Origin: Streptomyces sp. NK15101
Lineage (GTDB): Bacteria; Actinomycetota; Actinomycetes; Streptomycetales; Streptomycetaceae
Assembly: GCF_020400725.1 (NCBI RefSeq)
Contig: NZ_JAINVG010000001.1
Coordinates: forward strand, 1-64,000
Length of the DNA stretch: 64,000 nucleotides
Reading direction: 5' to 3'
The translations under genes were made by a program, and so were the position numbers. Shown one piece after another: positions 9,499-19,135 of the stretch (the first letter of the stretch is position 1; each line of letters starts with the position of its first letter). Under the pieces are notes generated by a model. That model did not search any database. It had not been told where the DNA came from and saw only the letters and a list, made by a program, of their open reading frames with translations.

Positions 9499-10740
9499 CT
9501 ACTCCGGCAGCTCGGCCTTGCGCAGGGCGGGCACCAGCAGGGCGAGCAGTCCCGACAGCGCGCAGACCGCGGCGCTGACGACGAAGACCGGGCCGGGGCC
9601 CCACAGGCCGATGGCGGCGCCGGTGAGCGGGAAGCTCAGCGGGGCGATGCCGAGGCTGCCGAGGCTGGAGACGGCGGAGACGCGGCCCAGGTAGGCGGGG
9701 TCGGCCTCGGTCTGGACGAGTGCGCCGCACAGCACTCCGTTGAGCCCGGCGAGCAGGCCGACGGCCCCGGCGACGAGCACGGCGAAGGGCAGCTGCGGCA
9801 CGAAGGCGAGGGCGCCGATCGACAGGGCGCCGAGGGCCATGCTCCAGCCCATGACGGCGCCGGCCCGGGGAACGCGCCCGCGCACGGTGAGGAGCAGCGA
9901 GGCGGCGCCCGCGCCCGCACCGAAGCCGAAGAGCACCCAGCCCATGCCGGCGGCCTCCCAGCCGCGCTGTTCGGCGAGGAGCGCGAGGCCGACGTTGAGC
10001 GGGCCGACGAAGCCGAGGTCGGCGAGGAGTATGACGATCATCAGCGGGCCGAGGACGCGGTGGCCGCGGAGGTGGCGCAGGCCGTCGGCGAGGTCGCGCA
10101 GGGCGGTGCCGCCGCCCTCGTCGTGCTCCTGGGGGAGGGGCCGCAGCTTGAGGGCGGAGAGCAGGGGCAGGGAGAGGGCGAAGAGCACGCCGGCGACGGT
10201 GAAGGCGGTCGCGGAGCCGCCGAGGGCGACGGCGAGGCCGCCGAGCGGGGCGCCGAGGACGGCGCCCGCGCGGTAGCCGATGCCGCGCATGCCCTGGACG
10301 CGGGCGAGCTGGTCGCGGTCGGCGATCCGGGGCGGCAGGGCGCCCACGGCGGGCAGGAAGAGGGCGTCGACGGTGCCGAAGACGAGGGCGACGGCCGCGA
10401 GCACCCACAGGCCGGGCGTGGCGAGGAAGAGGATCGCGGCGAGGCCGAGGGTGGACAGGCAGCGGACGGCGTCGGAGGCGATGACCACGCGGCGGGGGCC
10501 GAGCCGGTCGGCGATCACTCCCCCGGCGAGCATGAGCAGGGCGCGGGGGACGGCGGAGACGGTCATGACGAGCCCGGCCTGGGCGGGGGTGCCGTTGCTG
10601 ACGGCGGCCCAGGACAGGGCGAGGTAATAGACGCTGTCGCCGAGCGTGGAGGCGGTGTAGGCGCCGAGCCAGCGCAGGACCTGGGGGTTGCGGTGGGCGG
10701 GGCGGGCGGCGGCGGGGGTGGTGACGGCGGTCGTGGTCAT
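9499..10740 (-). CDS. MFS transporter
   Basis: A 413-aa protein with about 12 membrane segments. It has the MFS loop 2-3 motif [14 protein letters not shown] and the second-half loop [12 protein letters not shown]. It resembles multidrug-type exporters of the MFS_3/enterobactin-exporter-like group; the substrate cannot be inferred. The ATG overlaps the stop of the upstream regulator by 4 bp, so the two form a regulator-transporter operon and the regulator likely controls it. Confidence 0.88.
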   Translation of the reverse strand: MTTTAVTTPAAARPAHRNPQVLRWLGAYTASTLGDSVYYLALSWAAVSNGTPAQAGLVMTVSAVPRALLMLAGGVIADRLGPRRVVIASDAVRCLSTLGLAAILFLATPGLWVLAAVALVFGTVDALFLPAVGALPPRIADRDQLARVQGMRGIGYRAGAVLGAPLGGLAVALGGSATAFTVAGVLFALSLPLLSALKLRPLPQEHDEGGGTALRDLADGLRHLRGHRVLGPLMIVILLADLGFVGPLNVGLALLAEQRGWEAAGMGWVLFGFGAGAGAASLLLTVRGRVPRAGAVMGWSMALGALSIGALAFVPQLPFAVLVAGAVGLLAGLNGVLCGALVQTEADPAYLGRVSAVSSLGSLGIAPLSFPLTGAAIGLWGPGPVFVVSAAVCALSGLLALLVPALRKAELPE

Positions 10741-11333
10741 CGCGGTCCTCCCCGGTAGGGGAAGCCGTGCAGATGGACGGCGACGTTCTCGCGGCCCTCG
10801 GTGTCGCCGGCGGCCTCGGCGGCGCGGGCGGCCTGGTCGTACTTCTTGAGGAGCGCGTCGAGCTCCCTGCCGAGGGCCGCGAGTTCGGGGGCGGTGAGGC
10901 GGGGAAGCCACTCGGAGCTGATGGCGGCGGAGCGCCACTCGTCGGACCAGGTGAGGCGCTCGTCGAGGAAGCGGCGGTGGAGTTCGGTGCGCTGTTCGTT
11001 GACGGCGCGGCCGAGGGCGTCGCTCGCGGCGGCCATTTCGGGGGTGCCGCGCACGTCCTCGTCGCGGATCTCGAGACCGTACGAGCTGAGCTCCCACCAG
11101 CGTTCGCGGCCGTCCGCCGACTGGACCTCGGCCTCCTGGATGAGGCCGTGCTCGGCGAGCTTGCGCAGGTGGTAGCTGACCAGCGACACGGCCTCGTCGA
11201 CCTGCTCGGCGAGTTGGGAGGCGGTGGCGGTGCGGGCCACGTGCAGGGCGCGGTAGAGGCGCATCCGCAGCGGGTGCGAGATGGCCTTGAGGGTGCCGAG
11301 ATCGGTGATCCGGCGGTTCTCCTGCGAGGTCAT
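10737..11333 (-). CDS. Winged-helix (ArsR-like) transcriptional regulator
   Basis: A 198-aa protein. The N-terminal winged helix includes LKAISHPLRMRLYRAL, TASQLAEQVDEAVSLVSYHLRKLAEHGLI and a wing EAEVQSADGRERWWEL, the pattern of HTH_20/ArsR-like regulators. The C-terminal half (about residues 90-198) is helical and may sense a ligand. It is coupled to the downstream MFS gene. I chose the ATG giving MTSQENRR; upstream in-frame codons fall in an AT-rich stretch with operator-like palindromes and are unlikely to be translated. Confidence 0.87.
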   Translation of the reverse strand: MTSQENRRITDLGTLKAISHPLRMRLYRALHVARTATASQLAEQVDEAVSLVSYHLRKLAEHGLIQEAEVQSADGRERWWELSSYGLEIRDEDVRGTPEMAAASDALGRAVNEQRTELHRRFLDERLTWSDEWRSAAISSEWLPRLTAPELAALGRELDALLKKYDQAARAAEAAGDTEGRENVAVHLHGFPYRGGPR

Positions 11334-11361
11334 GTCCACGACCGTAGATACGAAAGAAAAC

Positions 11362-11396
11362 TTGCGCAATGGAATTTGCACAAATAATCCTGCGCA
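11362..11396. promoter_or_regulatory. Operator/promoter candidate of the regulator-MFS operon
   Basis: A locally AT-rich island just upstream of the regulator. It carries palindromes TTGCGCAA (11362-11369) and the related TTGCACAA (11376-11383), then TGCGCA (11391-11396). The centres of the first two are about 14 bp apart. This is where an autoregulating winged-helix dimer would be expected to bind. Confidence 0.55.
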
Positions 11397-11402
11397 TCCG
11401 AG

Positions 11403-11434
11403 GAAGAAGGAGGGCCCCCGAAGGGGCCCTTCTC
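11403..11434 (-). terminator. Terminator of the histidine operon
   Basis: An inverted repeat around AGGGCCCC-CGAA-GGGGCCCT with flanking partial pairing (GGAG/CTCC) sits about 30 bp past the hisF stop. Confidence 0.65.
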
Positions 11435-11462
11435 CGAGGCCGCCCAGAAGCGGAACCCCCGG

Positions 11463-12218
11463 TCAGCGAACCGGGTGCCCCGCCTCCCGCAGCGTGTCCT
11501 TGACCTGAGAGATCCGCAGGTCGCCGAAGTGGAAGACGGAGGCCGCGAGCACGGCGTCCGCGCCCGCCGCCACGGCCGGCGGGAAGTCGGCCAGCTTGCC
11601 GGCGCCGCCGGAGGCGATCACCGGGACCGTCACGTGCTTGCGCACGGCCGCGATCATCTCGGTGTCGTAGCCGTCCTTCGTGCCGTCGGCGTCCATCGAG
11701 TTGAGCAGGATCTCGCCCGCGCCCAGCTCGGCGGCCCGGTGCGCCCACTCGACGGCGTCGATGCCGGTGCCCTTGCGGCCGCCGTGCGTCGTCACCTCGA
11801 AGGAGCCCGAGGCGGTGCGGCGCGCGTCCACGGACAGGACGAGCACCTGCCGGCCGAAGCGCTCCGCGATCTCCTGGATCAGCTCGGGGCGCTCGATGGC
11901 GGCGGTGTTGACGCCCACCTTGTCGGCGCCGGCCCGCAGCAGCTTGTCGACGTCCTCGGCCGAACGGACGCCGCCGCCGACCGTGAGCGGGATGAAGACC
12001 TGCTCGGCGGTGCGGCGCACCACGTCGTAGGTGGTCTCCCGGTTGCCGGAGGAGGCGGTGATGTCGAGGAAGGTCAGCTCGTCGGCGCCCTCGGCGTCGT
12101 ACAGCTTGGCCATCTCGACGGGGTCGCCCGCGTCCCGCAGGTTCTGGAAGTTGACGCCCTTGACGACCCGGCCGTTGTCCACGTCCAGGCAGGGGATCAC
12201 TCGTACGGCGAGGCTCAT
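11463..12218 (-). CDS. hisF: Imidazole glycerol phosphate synthase, cyclase subunit
   Basis: A 251-aa (beta/alpha)8 barrel that uses ammonia from HisH to make imidazole glycerol phosphate and AICAR. Catalytic aspartates are visible at about D12 (IPCLDVDNG) and D131 (LVLSVDARR). The phosphate loops GGGVRS and ASGGAGK are intact. It is the last gene of the his operon and overlaps the ridA stop by 4 bp. It is separated from its partner hisH by priA and ridA. Confidence 0.97.
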   Translation of the reverse strand: MSLAVRVIPCLDVDNGRVVKGVNFQNLRDAGDPVEMAKLYDAEGADELTFLDITASSGNRETTYDVVRRTAEQVFIPLTVGGGVRSAEDVDKLLRAGADKVGVNTAAIERPELIQEIAERFGRQVLVLSVDARRTASGSFEVTTHGGRKGTGIDAVEWAHRAAELGAGEILLNSMDADGTKDGYDTEMIAAVRKHVTVPVIASGGAGKLADFPPAVAAGADAVLAASVFHFGDLRISQVKDTLREAGHPVR

Positions 12219-12625
12219 GCCGCATCACTCCTGTACGCCTCGACCTCGACCTCGACCACCAGGCGGGGGTCGACGAAGCCGGAGACGATGATCATCGAGG
12301 CGGCGGGGCGGACGGCGTCGAACAGCTCCTTGTGGGCGCGGCCGACCTCCTCCACGTCCCGGGCGTGCGTGATGTACATCCGGGTCCGGACGACGTGCTC
12401 CGCGCCCAGGCCCAGCTGCTTCAGCGCCCCGAAGGCCACGTTGAAGGAGTTGACCGCCTGGTCGTACGGACCGCCGTCGGCGATCTGGCCGTCGACCACG
12501 GAGGTGCAGCCGGAGACCAGGACCGTGCCGTTCGGCAGCTCGACCGCGCGGGAGTAGCCGAACTGCTCCTCCCAGGGAGCGCCGGTGACGACCTTGCGGA
12601 TCTCGCCCTGGACCTCCGAGGTCAC
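12215..12625 (-). CDS. RidA (YjgF/YER057c/UK114) family protein
   Basis: A 136-aa single-domain protein with family features ([46 protein letters not shown]). RidA-proper deaminates reactive enamine/imine intermediates released by PLP enzymes. By eye, the region before VEVEVEAY reads GFVDPRLV, so I do not see the arginine of RidA-proper at the matching position; it may belong to another Rid subfamily. The GTG start overlaps the priA stop (GTGA) and its stop overlaps hisF, so it is fully embedded in the his operon, downstream of the PLP enzyme gene hisC. Confidence 0.88.
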   Translation of the reverse strand: MTSEVQGEIRKVVTGAPWEEQFGYSRAVELPNGTVLVSGCTSVVDGQIADGGPYDQAVNSFNVAFGALKQLGLGAEHVVRTRMYITHARDVEEVGRAHKELFDAVRPAASMIIVSGFVDPRLVVEVEVEAYRSDAA

Positions 12626-13347
12626 GACGCCACCGCCGCGAGCGCCTCTTCGAGGGTGAAGGCCTTGGCGTACAGCGCCTTGCCGATGATCGCGCCCTCG
12701 ACGCCCAGCGGGACGAGGCCGGACAGGGCCCGCAGGTCGTCCAGGGAGGACACGCCGCCGGAGGCGACGACGGGCTTGTCGGTGGCCGCGCAGACGTTCT
12801 TCAGGAGCTCCAGGTTGGGGCCCTGGAGGGTGCCGTCCTTGGCGATGTCGGTGACGACGTACCGGGAGCAGCCCTCGGAGTCGAGGCGGGCCAGCGTCTC
12901 GTACAGGTCGCCGCCGTCGCGCGTCCAGCCGCGGCCGCGCAGGGTCGTGCCGCGCACGTCGAGGCCGACGGCGATCTTGTCGCCGAACTCGGCGATGACC
13001 TTGGCGACCCACTCGGGGGTCTCCAGGGCGGCGGTGCCGAGGTTGACGCGGGTGCAGCCGGTGGCGAGGGCGGCGGCGAGCGAGGCGTCGTCGCGGATGC
13101 CGCCCGAGAGCTCGACCTTGATGTCCATGGCCTCGGTGACCTGACGGACCAGGTCCCGGTTGTCGCCGGTGCCGAAGGCGGCGTCCAGGTCGACCAGGTG
13201 GAGCCACTCGGCGCCGGCGCGCTGCCAGGCCAGGGCGGCCTCCAGCGGAGAGCCGTAGGAGGTCTCGCTGCCGGACTCGCCGTGGACGAGCCGGACGGCC
13301 TGGCCGTCGCGGACGTCGACGGCGGGGAGGAGTTCGAGAGTGCTCAC
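12622..13347 (-). CDS. priA: Bifunctional phosphoribosyl isomerase A (HisA/TrpF)
   Basis: A 241-aa barrel. Asp11 ([10 protein letters not shown]) and Asp130 (VGLDVRG) are at the exact positions known as catalytic residues of Streptomyces PriA. Actinobacterial PriA isomerises both ProFAR (histidine pathway) and PRA (tryptophan pathway). The absence of trpF among the trp genes in this window fits that dual role. Start GTG overlaps the hisH stop; stop overlaps ridA. Confidence 0.96.
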   Translation of the reverse strand: MSTLELLPAVDVRDGQAVRLVHGESGSETSYGSPLEAALAWQRAGAEWLHLVDLDAAFGTGDNRDLVRQVTEAMDIKVELSGGIRDDASLAAALATGCTRVNLGTAALETPEWVAKVIAEFGDKIAVGLDVRGTTLRGRGWTRDGGDLYETLARLDSEGCSRYVVTDIAKDGTLQGPNLELLKNVCAATDKPVVASGGVSSLDDLRALSGLVPLGVEGAIIGKALYAKAFTLEEALAAVAS

Positions 13348-13991
13348 AGGGTTCCGATCCAGTTGGTGAGGAGCTGGGCTCCGGCGTCGCCGGACTTCTC
13401 GGGGTGGAACTGGGTCGCCCACAGGGCGCCGTTCTCCACGGCCGCGACGAAGGGCTCGCCGTGGGTGGCCCAGGTGACCTTGGGCGCGCGGATGTTGGGG
13501 TTGCCGACCTCCAGGGTCCACTCGCGCACCGCGTAGGAGTGCACGAAGTAGTACCGGGCGTCGGCGTCGAGCCCCGCGAACAGCTGCGTGTCGGCGGGCG
13601 CGTCGACCGTGTTCCAGCCCATGTGGGGGACGACGGGGGCGTTCAGCGGCTCGACCGTGCCGGGCCACTCGTCGAGGCCCTCGGTCTCCACGCCGTGCTC
13701 GATGCCCTGGGCGAAGAGGATCTGCATGCCGACGCAGATGCCCATGACCGGACGGCCGCCGGCGAGCCGGCGGCCGATGATCCAGTCGCCGCGGGCCTCC
13801 CGGAGGCCCTGCATGCAGGCGGAGAAGGCGCCGACGCCGGGGACGAGGAGTCCGTCGGCGTTCATGGCCTTGTCGTAGTCGCGGGTGATCTCGACCTCGG
13901 CGCCGACCCGGGCGAGGGCGCGCTCGGCGGAGCGCACGTTGCCGAAGCCGTAGTCGAAGACGACGACCTTCTTCGGGGAAGTCGTGCTCAT
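13344..13991 (-). CDS. hisH: Imidazole glycerol phosphate synthase, glutaminase subunit
   Basis: A 215-aa class I glutamine amidotransferase that feeds ammonia to HisF. The nucleophile is Cys about 86 in [10 protein letters not shown]; the His/Glu pair is in TQFHPEKSG near residues 192-196. The ATG at 13991 overlaps the stop of the preceding 54-aa protein by 4 bp, and the stop overlaps priA. Confidence 0.97.
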   Translation of the reverse strand: MSTTSPKKVVVFDYGFGNVRSAERALARVGAEVEITRDYDKAMNADGLLVPGVGAFSACMQGLREARGDWIIGRRLAGGRPVMGICVGMQILFAQGIEHGVETEGLDEWPGTVEPLNAPVVPHMGWNTVDAPADTQLFAGLDADARYYFVHSYAVREWTLEVGNPNIRAPKVTWATHGEPFVAAVENGALWATQFHPEKSGDAGAQLLTNWIGTL

Positions 13992-14152
13992 GACCACATC
14001 TCCAGACGCAGCACGCCGGCGGAGAGACACATCGCGGCGCCGATGGAGACGAGCACGATCAGACCCTTGGGCATCTGCTGCTTGACGAAGGAGTAGATGC
14101 CGCCGAGCAGGAAGAGCCCGACGACGATCAGGACGGTGGAGAGGCCGTTCAC
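13988..14152 (-). CDS. 54-aa hydrophobic protein embedded in the his operon
   Basis: A short protein with two predicted membrane segments (about residues 4-22 and 31-47) joined by the basic loop [10 protein letters not shown]. It starts 2 bp after the hisB stop (GTG) and ends by 4-bp overlap with hisH, so it is translationally coupled on both sides. Such a small protein at this position occurs in other Streptomyces, but no function is known to me. It has no enzyme motif. The tight embedding makes it a real gene rather than chance. Confidence 0.75.
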   Translation of the reverse strand: MNGLSTVLIVVGLFLLGGIYSFVKQQMPKGLIVLVSIGAAMCLSAGVLRLEMWS

Positions 14153-14154
14153 GA

Positions 14155-14748
14155 CTAGAGCGCGCCCTTCGTGGAGGGGAGGATCCCGGCGGCGCGCGGG
14201 TCGCGCTCGGAGGCGTAGCGCAGCGCGCGGGCCAGGGCCTTGAACTGGCACTCCACGATGTGGTGGGCGTTGCGGCCGTACGGCACGTGGACGTGCAGCG
14301 CGATCTGGGCCTGGGCGACGAAGGACTCCAGGATGTGCCGGGTCATCGTCGTGTCGTACGAGCCGATCATCGGCGCCATGTTCTCGGGCTCGGTGTGCAC
14401 GAGGTACGGGCGGCCGGAGAGGTCGACGGTGACCTGGGCGAGCGACTCGTCCAGCGGGACGGTGCAGTTGCCGAAGCGGTAGATGCCGACCTTGTCGCCG
14501 AGCGCCTGCTTGAAGGCGGCGCCGAGGGCCAGGGCGGTGTCCTCGATGGTGTGGTGCGAGTCGATGTGCAGGTCGCCGTCGGTCTTGACCGTCAGGTCGA
14601 AGAGGCCGTGCCGGCCGAGCTGGTCGAGCATGTGGTCGTAGAAGCCGACCCCGGTCGACACGTCGACCTTGCCGGTGCCGTCGAGGTCGATCTCGACGAC
14701 GACGGAGGTCTCCTTGGTGGTGCGCTCAACGCGGCCTACGCGGCTCAT
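14155..14748 (-). CDS. hisB: Imidazoleglycerol-phosphate dehydratase
   Basis: A 197-aa monofunctional dehydratase converting IGP to imidazole acetol phosphate. Both halves of the duplicated fold carry the metal-binding His-rich motifs: [10 protein letters not shown] (about residues 61-70) and [18 protein letters not shown] (about 159-176). [13 protein letters not shown] is also present. The start overlaps the hisC stop by 4 bp. Confidence 0.97.
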   Translation of the reverse strand: MSRVGRVERTTKETSVVVEIDLDGTGKVDVSTGVGFYDHMLDQLGRHGLFDLTVKTDGDLHIDSHHTIEDTALALGAAFKQALGDKVGIYRFGNCTVPLDESLAQVTVDLSGRPYLVHTEPENMAPMIGSYDTTMTRHILESFVAQAQIALHVHVPYGRNAHHIVECQFKALARALRYASERDPRAAGILPSTKGAL

Positions 14749-15875
14749 CGTTCCTGCTCCTTCATCAATTCACGGACCGCGTCGAGGAACGCGTCGTTCT
14801 CTTCGGGGGTGCCTGCGGTGACCCGCAGCCAGCCCGGTACGCCGTTGTCCCTGACCAGGACGCCCCGGTCGAGGATCTTCCGCCAGGCCTCGTGGGAGCC
14901 CTCGGCCCCGTCGAAGCGCCCGAACTGCACGAAGTTGGCGTCGGATTCGGTGACCTCGTAGCCGATCGCCCGCAGCTCGGTGACGAGCCGGTCGCGCTCG
15001 GCCTTGAGCTGCTCGACGTACCCGAGGAGGGTGTCGGTGTGCTCCAGGGCGGCGAGCGCGGTGGCCTGGGTGACGGCCGACAGGTGGTACGGGAGGCGGA
15101 CCAGCTGGACCGCGTCGACCACGGCCGGGTGGGCGGCGAGGTAGCCGAGGCGGAGCCCGGCGGCGCCGAAGGCCTTGGACATGGTCCGGGAGACCACCAG
15201 GTGCGGGCGGCCCTCCAGGAGCGGCAGCAGCGACTCGCGGTGGCTGAACTCCACGTACGCCTCGTCCACGACCACCATCGAGGGCTTGGCCGCCTGGGCC
15301 GCCTCGTACAGGGCGAGGACGGTGTCGGCCTCGACGGCGGTGCCGGTGGGGTTGTTGGGCGAGGTGACGAAGACGACGTCCGGCGCGTTCTCGGCGATGG
15401 CCTGGACGGCCGCCTCGACGTCGATGGTGAAGTCGTCGTTGCGCGGACCGGAGATCCAGCCGGTGCCGGTGCCGCGGGCGATCAGGGCGTGCATCGAGTA
15501 CGAGGGCTCGAAGCCGATCGCGGTGCGGCCGGGGCCGCCGAAGGTCTGCAGCAGCTGCTGGAGGACCTCGTTGGAGCCGTTGGCCGCCCAGACGTTCTCG
15601 ACGCCGACGCGGTGCCCGCCGGTCCGGGTGAGGTAGGCGGCGAGCTCGGTGCGCAGCTCGACCGCGTCCCGGTCGGGGTAGCGGTTGAGGCCGCGGGCGG
15701 CCTCGGCGACCCGCTCCGCGATCCGGGCCACCAGGGGCTCGGGCAGCGGGTAGGGGTTCTCGTTGGTGTTCAGCTGGACGGGGACGTCGAGCTGGGGGGC
15801 GCCGTAGGGCGACTTGCCCTTCAGCTCGTCGCGGATCGGGAGGTCGTCGATCCGGATGATGTCGTTCTCGGTCAC
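14745..15875 (-). CDS. hisC: Histidinol-phosphate aminotransferase
   Basis: A 376-aa fold-type I PLP enzyme. The PLP-binding lysine is about K234 ([17 protein letters not shown]); [20 protein letters not shown] and VVDEAYVEF are the other standard motifs. It transfers an amino group from glutamate to imidazole acetol phosphate. GTG start overlaps the hisD stop by 4 bp. The ridA family gene downstream in the same operon could protect against its reactive intermediates (inference). Confidence 0.97.
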   Translation of the reverse strand: MTENDIIRIDDLPIRDELKGKSPYGAPQLDVPVQLNTNENPYPLPEPLVARIAERVAEAARGLNRYPDRDAVELRTELAAYLTRTGGHRVGVENVWAANGSNEVLQQLLQTFGGPGRTAIGFEPSYSMHALIARGTGTGWISGPRNDDFTIDVEAAVQAIAENAPDVVFVTSPNNPTGTAVEADTVLALYEAAQAAKPSMVVVDEAYVEFSHRESLLPLLEGRPHLVVSRTMSKAFGAAGLRLGYLAAHPAVVDAVQLVRLPYHLSAVTQATALAALEHTDTLLGYVEQLKAERDRLVTELRAIGYEVTESDANFVQFGRFDGAEGSHEAWRKILDRGVLVRDNGVPGWLRVTAGTPEENDAFLDAVRELMKEQER

Positions 15876-17215
15876 TTGCTCTCGGGGACCTTCCATCCGA
15901 ACCGTGCCTTGATCGCGGCGCCGTGGGCCGGGAGGTCCTCGGCCTCGGCGAGGGTCACGACGTGGTGGGCGACGTCGGCGAGGGCGTCGCGGCTGTAGTC
16001 CACGATGTGCACGCCGCGCAGGAAGGACTGCACGGAGAGGCCCGAGGAGTGGCAGGCGCAGCCGCCGGTGGGCAGCACGTGGTTGGAGCCGGCGGCGTAG
16101 TCGCCGAGCGAGACCGGCGCCCAGGGGCCGACGAAGACGGCGCCGGCGTTGCGGACCCGGTCGGCGACGGCGGCGGCGTCGGCGGTCTGGATCTCCAGGT
16201 GCTCGGCGCCGTACGCGTCGACGACCTTGAGGCCGTCGGCGAGGTCGCGGACGAGGACGATCGCGGACTGGCGGCCGGCCAGGGCCGGGACGATCCGGTC
16301 GTCGACGTGCTTGGAGGCGGCGACCTGGGTCTTCAGCTCGGCCTCGGTGGCGGCGGCCAGCTCCTCCGAGTCGGTGACGAGGACGGAGGCGGCCATCGGG
16401 TCGTGCTCGGCCTGGCTGATGAGGTCGGCGGCGACGTGCACGGGGTCGGCGGTGGAGTCCGCGAGGATCGCGATCTCCGTCGGGCCGGCCTCGGCGTCGA
16501 TGCCGATGCGGCCCTTGAGGAGGCGCTTGGCGGCGGCCACGTAGATGTTGCCGGGGCCGGTGACCAGGTTGACGGGGGCGCAGCCGGGCTCGTCGGCGGT
16601 GGACCCGGTGCCGTACGCGAACATGGCGATGGCCTGGGCGCCGCCGGCGGCGTAGACCTCGTCGACGCCGAGCAGGGCGCAGGCGGCCAGGATCGTCGGG
16701 TGCGGGAGGCCGCCGAACTCCTTCTGCGGGGGCGAGGCGATGGCCACGCCCTCGACGCCGGCCTCCTGGGCCGGGACGACGTTCATCACGACGGAGGACG
16801 GGTAGACGGAGCGGCCGCCCGGCACGTAGAGGCCGACGCGCTCGACCGGGATCCACTTCTCGGTGACCGTGCCGCCGGGGACGACCTGGGTGGTGTGGGT
16901 GGTGCGGCGCTGCTCGCGGTGGACGAGCCGGGCGCGCCGGATGGACTCCTCGAGGGCGGCGCGGACGGCCGGGTCGAGCTCGTCGAGGGCGCGGCGGATC
17001 GCCTCGGCGGGGACCCGCAGGCCCGGAACGCGGACGCCGTCGAATTTCTCCCCGTAGTCGATCACCGCGGCCGCGCCATGATGCCGGACGTCCTCGCAGA
17101 TGGGCCGCACCTTCTCCAGGGCGGCTTCCACGTCGAACTCGGCACGGGGCAGCAGGTCGCGCAGGGCGGAACCCTCGGGGAGGGTCTCACCGCGCAGATC
17201 GATTCGCGAGATCAC
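15872..17215 (-). CDS. hisD: Histidinol dehydrogenase
   Basis: A 447-aa NAD- and zinc-dependent enzyme for the last two steps of histidine synthesis. Landmarks: [53 protein letters not shown] and the catalytic EH pair in YGAEHLEIQ. It is the first gene of the his operon; the GTG at 17215 is followed upstream by a divergent control region with strong inverted repeats. Confidence 0.97.
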   Translation of the reverse strand: MISRIDLRGETLPEGSALRDLLPRAEFDVEAALEKVRPICEDVRHHGAAAVIDYGEKFDGVRVPGLRVPAEAIRRALDELDPAVRAALEESIRRARLVHREQRRTTHTTQVVPGGTVTEKWIPVERVGLYVPGGRSVYPSSVVMNVVPAQEAGVEGVAIASPPQKEFGGLPHPTILAACALLGVDEVYAAGGAQAIAMFAYGTGSTADEPGCAPVNLVTGPGNIYVAAAKRLLKGRIGIDAEAGPTEIAILADSTADPVHVAADLISQAEHDPMAASVLVTDSEELAAATEAELKTQVAASKHVDDRIVPALAGRQSAIVLVRDLADGLKVVDAYGAEHLEIQTADAAAVADRVRNAGAVFVGPWAPVSLGDYAAGSNHVLPTGGCACHSSGLSVQSFLRGVHIVDYSRDALADVAHHVVTLAEAEDLPAHGAAIKARFGWKVPESK

Positions 17216-17409
17216 GGGTCAATTCTCGCAGACGGCCTAGAACGCCGGTCGTCCGTATCAACAGCTGATACATGCCAATCAGTGACTGATACGCGTCCCA
17301 CTGGCGTCTTGTCGCCACAGCTGACCGTTAGCGTTCAGCCCGTCACACAGCGGGAAGAACGGCTGTACGAATCCACGAATCCCGGCAAGCGGAATCGTGG
17401 GAGCGGATC
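17216..17409. promoter_or_regulatory. Divergent control region hisD / 17410 gene with two inverted repeats
   Basis: It contains GTATCA-N5-TGATAC (17255-17271) and ATCAGT-G-ACTGAT (17278-17290), both perfect. The second runs on into another CTGATAC, so CTGATAC occurs twice 21 bp apart on the same strand. These are in the right place for operator control of the his operon. No T-box or His-rich leader peptide was seen. Confidence 0.55.
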
Positions 17410-19044
17410 GTGGAAAGCGAGGGGGCGGCAGTGACCGAGCCGCACGAGGACGGGATGCCGGACGGTCTCACGGGCCCGGAGCGGGCCATGTGGCGGGCGT
17501 TCCGGATCGGCAGGACCTGCGATCTGACGGAGGGGACCGCGGAGCGGGACGACCCTTTCGGGACGTGGGAGTGGGGGGAGGCGCGGAGCGTCCGCGCCGA
17601 CGTGGTGGCGCTGCTGCTGCTCGACGGGCCGTCGGCCCGGTCCGGGCGGGTGGCCGCACTGAAGCTGCGCGGGGTCAGGATCACCGGCGTGCTGAACCTG
17701 GCGGGCGGGACGATAGGGCCGTACGTGGAACTGCACGGCTGCCGGTTCGACGACGAGGTGGTGCTGCCCGAGGCCCGGTTCGGCACCCTGCGGATGGTCG
17801 AGTGCGCGCTGCCGCGCCTGGAGGCGGCCCGGCTGCACACGGAGGGGGACCTGCACCTGCCCCGCTGCCGGGTGCGGCGCGGCATCCGGCTGACGGACGC
17901 GCAGATCGGCACGGACCTGCTGATCAACCAGATCCGGGTGTGGCCGGACCGGCGGGGGCGGGCGATCACGGCGGACGGGATGGTGGTCGCCCAGGACCTC
18001 CAGGCCGAGCTGATCGAGACCTACGGGGAGCTGAGCCTGCGCGGGGCGAACGTCGGGGTCTCGCTCAGCCTGCGGGGCAGCGTGCTGCGCGGGGCGCAGG
18101 GCCGACGCGCGCTGAACGCGCCGCAGCTGACGGTGGAGCGCTCGCTCTATCTGAACGCGGCCTGGGTGTACGAGGAGACGGGGAGCGCGGGCTGGACGGG
18201 GAACACCACGGCCACCCCGCCGTACGGGGTGACGCCCGCCCAGGGCACCCGGCGCAAGCCGGTGGAGTGCCACGGCGGGGTGCGGCTCGACGACGGCCGG
18301 TTCGGCGACGCGGTGGACCTGCACCACGCCCGCTTCCTGCTGGACGGCGCCCGGCGGGACGAGGTGTCGCTGCGCCGGATCGTGACCCCGGAGCTGCGGT
18401 TCAACGGCGAGCGCCCGGAGGAGGGGCGCGTGGTGCTCAACGGCGCCAAGGTCGTCACCCTGATCGACCTGTCGACCAGCTGGCCGGGGCCCGGCGGGCT
18501 CGCGATGGGCGGCTTCGCCTACGAGAACCTGGTGCCGTACGGACACTTCCCGCTGGCCCGGCGCCTCGAGTGGGTGGCGGCGGCGACCCCGGAGTACGCC
18601 CCCGAGCCGTACGAGCGGCTCGCGACGGTCCTGCGGAACAGCGGAGAGGACGCGGACGCCCGCGAGGTGCTGCTCGCCAAGCAGCGGCGCAGACGGGAGA
18701 CCCTGCCGATCGCGGGGAAGCTGTGGGGCTACCTCCAGGACTGGACCGTGGCGTACGGCTACCGGCCGGGCCGGGCCGCGCTGTGGATGGCCGTGCTGTG
18801 GGCGGCGGGCACGGTGGCCTTCTCCCGCTACCGCCCGATACCGCTGAAGGCGGAGGAGTCGCCCGAGTGGAACGCCACGCTGTACGCGCTCGACCTGCTG
18901 CTGCCCGTGATCAACCTCGGCCAGGACGGCTACTGGCGGCTGGAGGGCGTCTGGCAGTGGGTGGCGACGGCCCTGATCCTCCTGGGCTGGATCCTCGCGA
19001 CGACGGTGGCGGCGGGCGCGAGCCGGCTGCTGCGGAGGGGGTGA
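17410..19044 (+). CDS. Uncharacterised membrane protein with beta-solenoid-like repeats (often annotated as membrane-associated oxidoreductase)
   Basis: A 544-aa protein. Residues about 75-400 are a string of short strand-like repeats with alternating hydrophobic residues and frequent G-V/L-x-L patterns (for example KLRGVRITGVLNLAGGTIG and LSLRGANVGVSLSLRGSVL), like pentapeptide or right-handed beta-helix proteins. The C-terminal ~100 residues have a basic helical stretch (LLAKQRRRRETLPIAG) and membrane segments near 461-480 and 520-540. I see no nucleotide-binding or redox motif despite the usual database name. Two GTG starts are possible (17410 or 17431). It diverges from the his operon. 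Confidence 0.8.
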   Translation: MESEGAAVTEPHEDGMPDGLTGPERAMWRAFRIGRTCDLTEGTAERDDPFGTWEWGEARSVRADVVALLLLDGPSARSGRVAALKLRGVRITGVLNLAGGTIGPYVELHGCRFDDEVVLPEARFGTLRMVECALPRLEAARLHTEGDLHLPRCRVRRGIRLTDAQIGTDLLINQIRVWPDRRGRAITADGMVVAQDLQAELIETYGELSLRGANVGVSLSLRGSVLRGAQGRRALNAPQLTVERSLYLNAAWVYEETGSAGWTGNTTATPPYGVTPAQGTRRKPVECHGGVRLDDGRFGDAVDLHHARFLLDGARRDEVSLRRIVTPELRFNGERPEEGRVVLNGAKVVTLIDLSTSWPGPGGLAMGGFAYENLVPYGHFPLARRLEWVAAATPEYAPEPYERLATVLRNSGEDADAREVLLAKQRRRRETLPIAGKLWGYLQDWTVAYGYRPGRAALWMAVLWAAGTVAFSRYRPIPLKAEESPEWNATLYALDLLLPVINLGQDGYWRLEGVWQWVATALILLGWILATTVAAGASRLLRRG

Positions 19045-19135
19045 GGGGGCCGTGTCACCGCGACGTGAGGGTGCTGTCGCGAGCCCGTGACGCGGCTGCC
19101 GTGACGGGCGTGGCCGGGGGAGAATGCACAGCACC

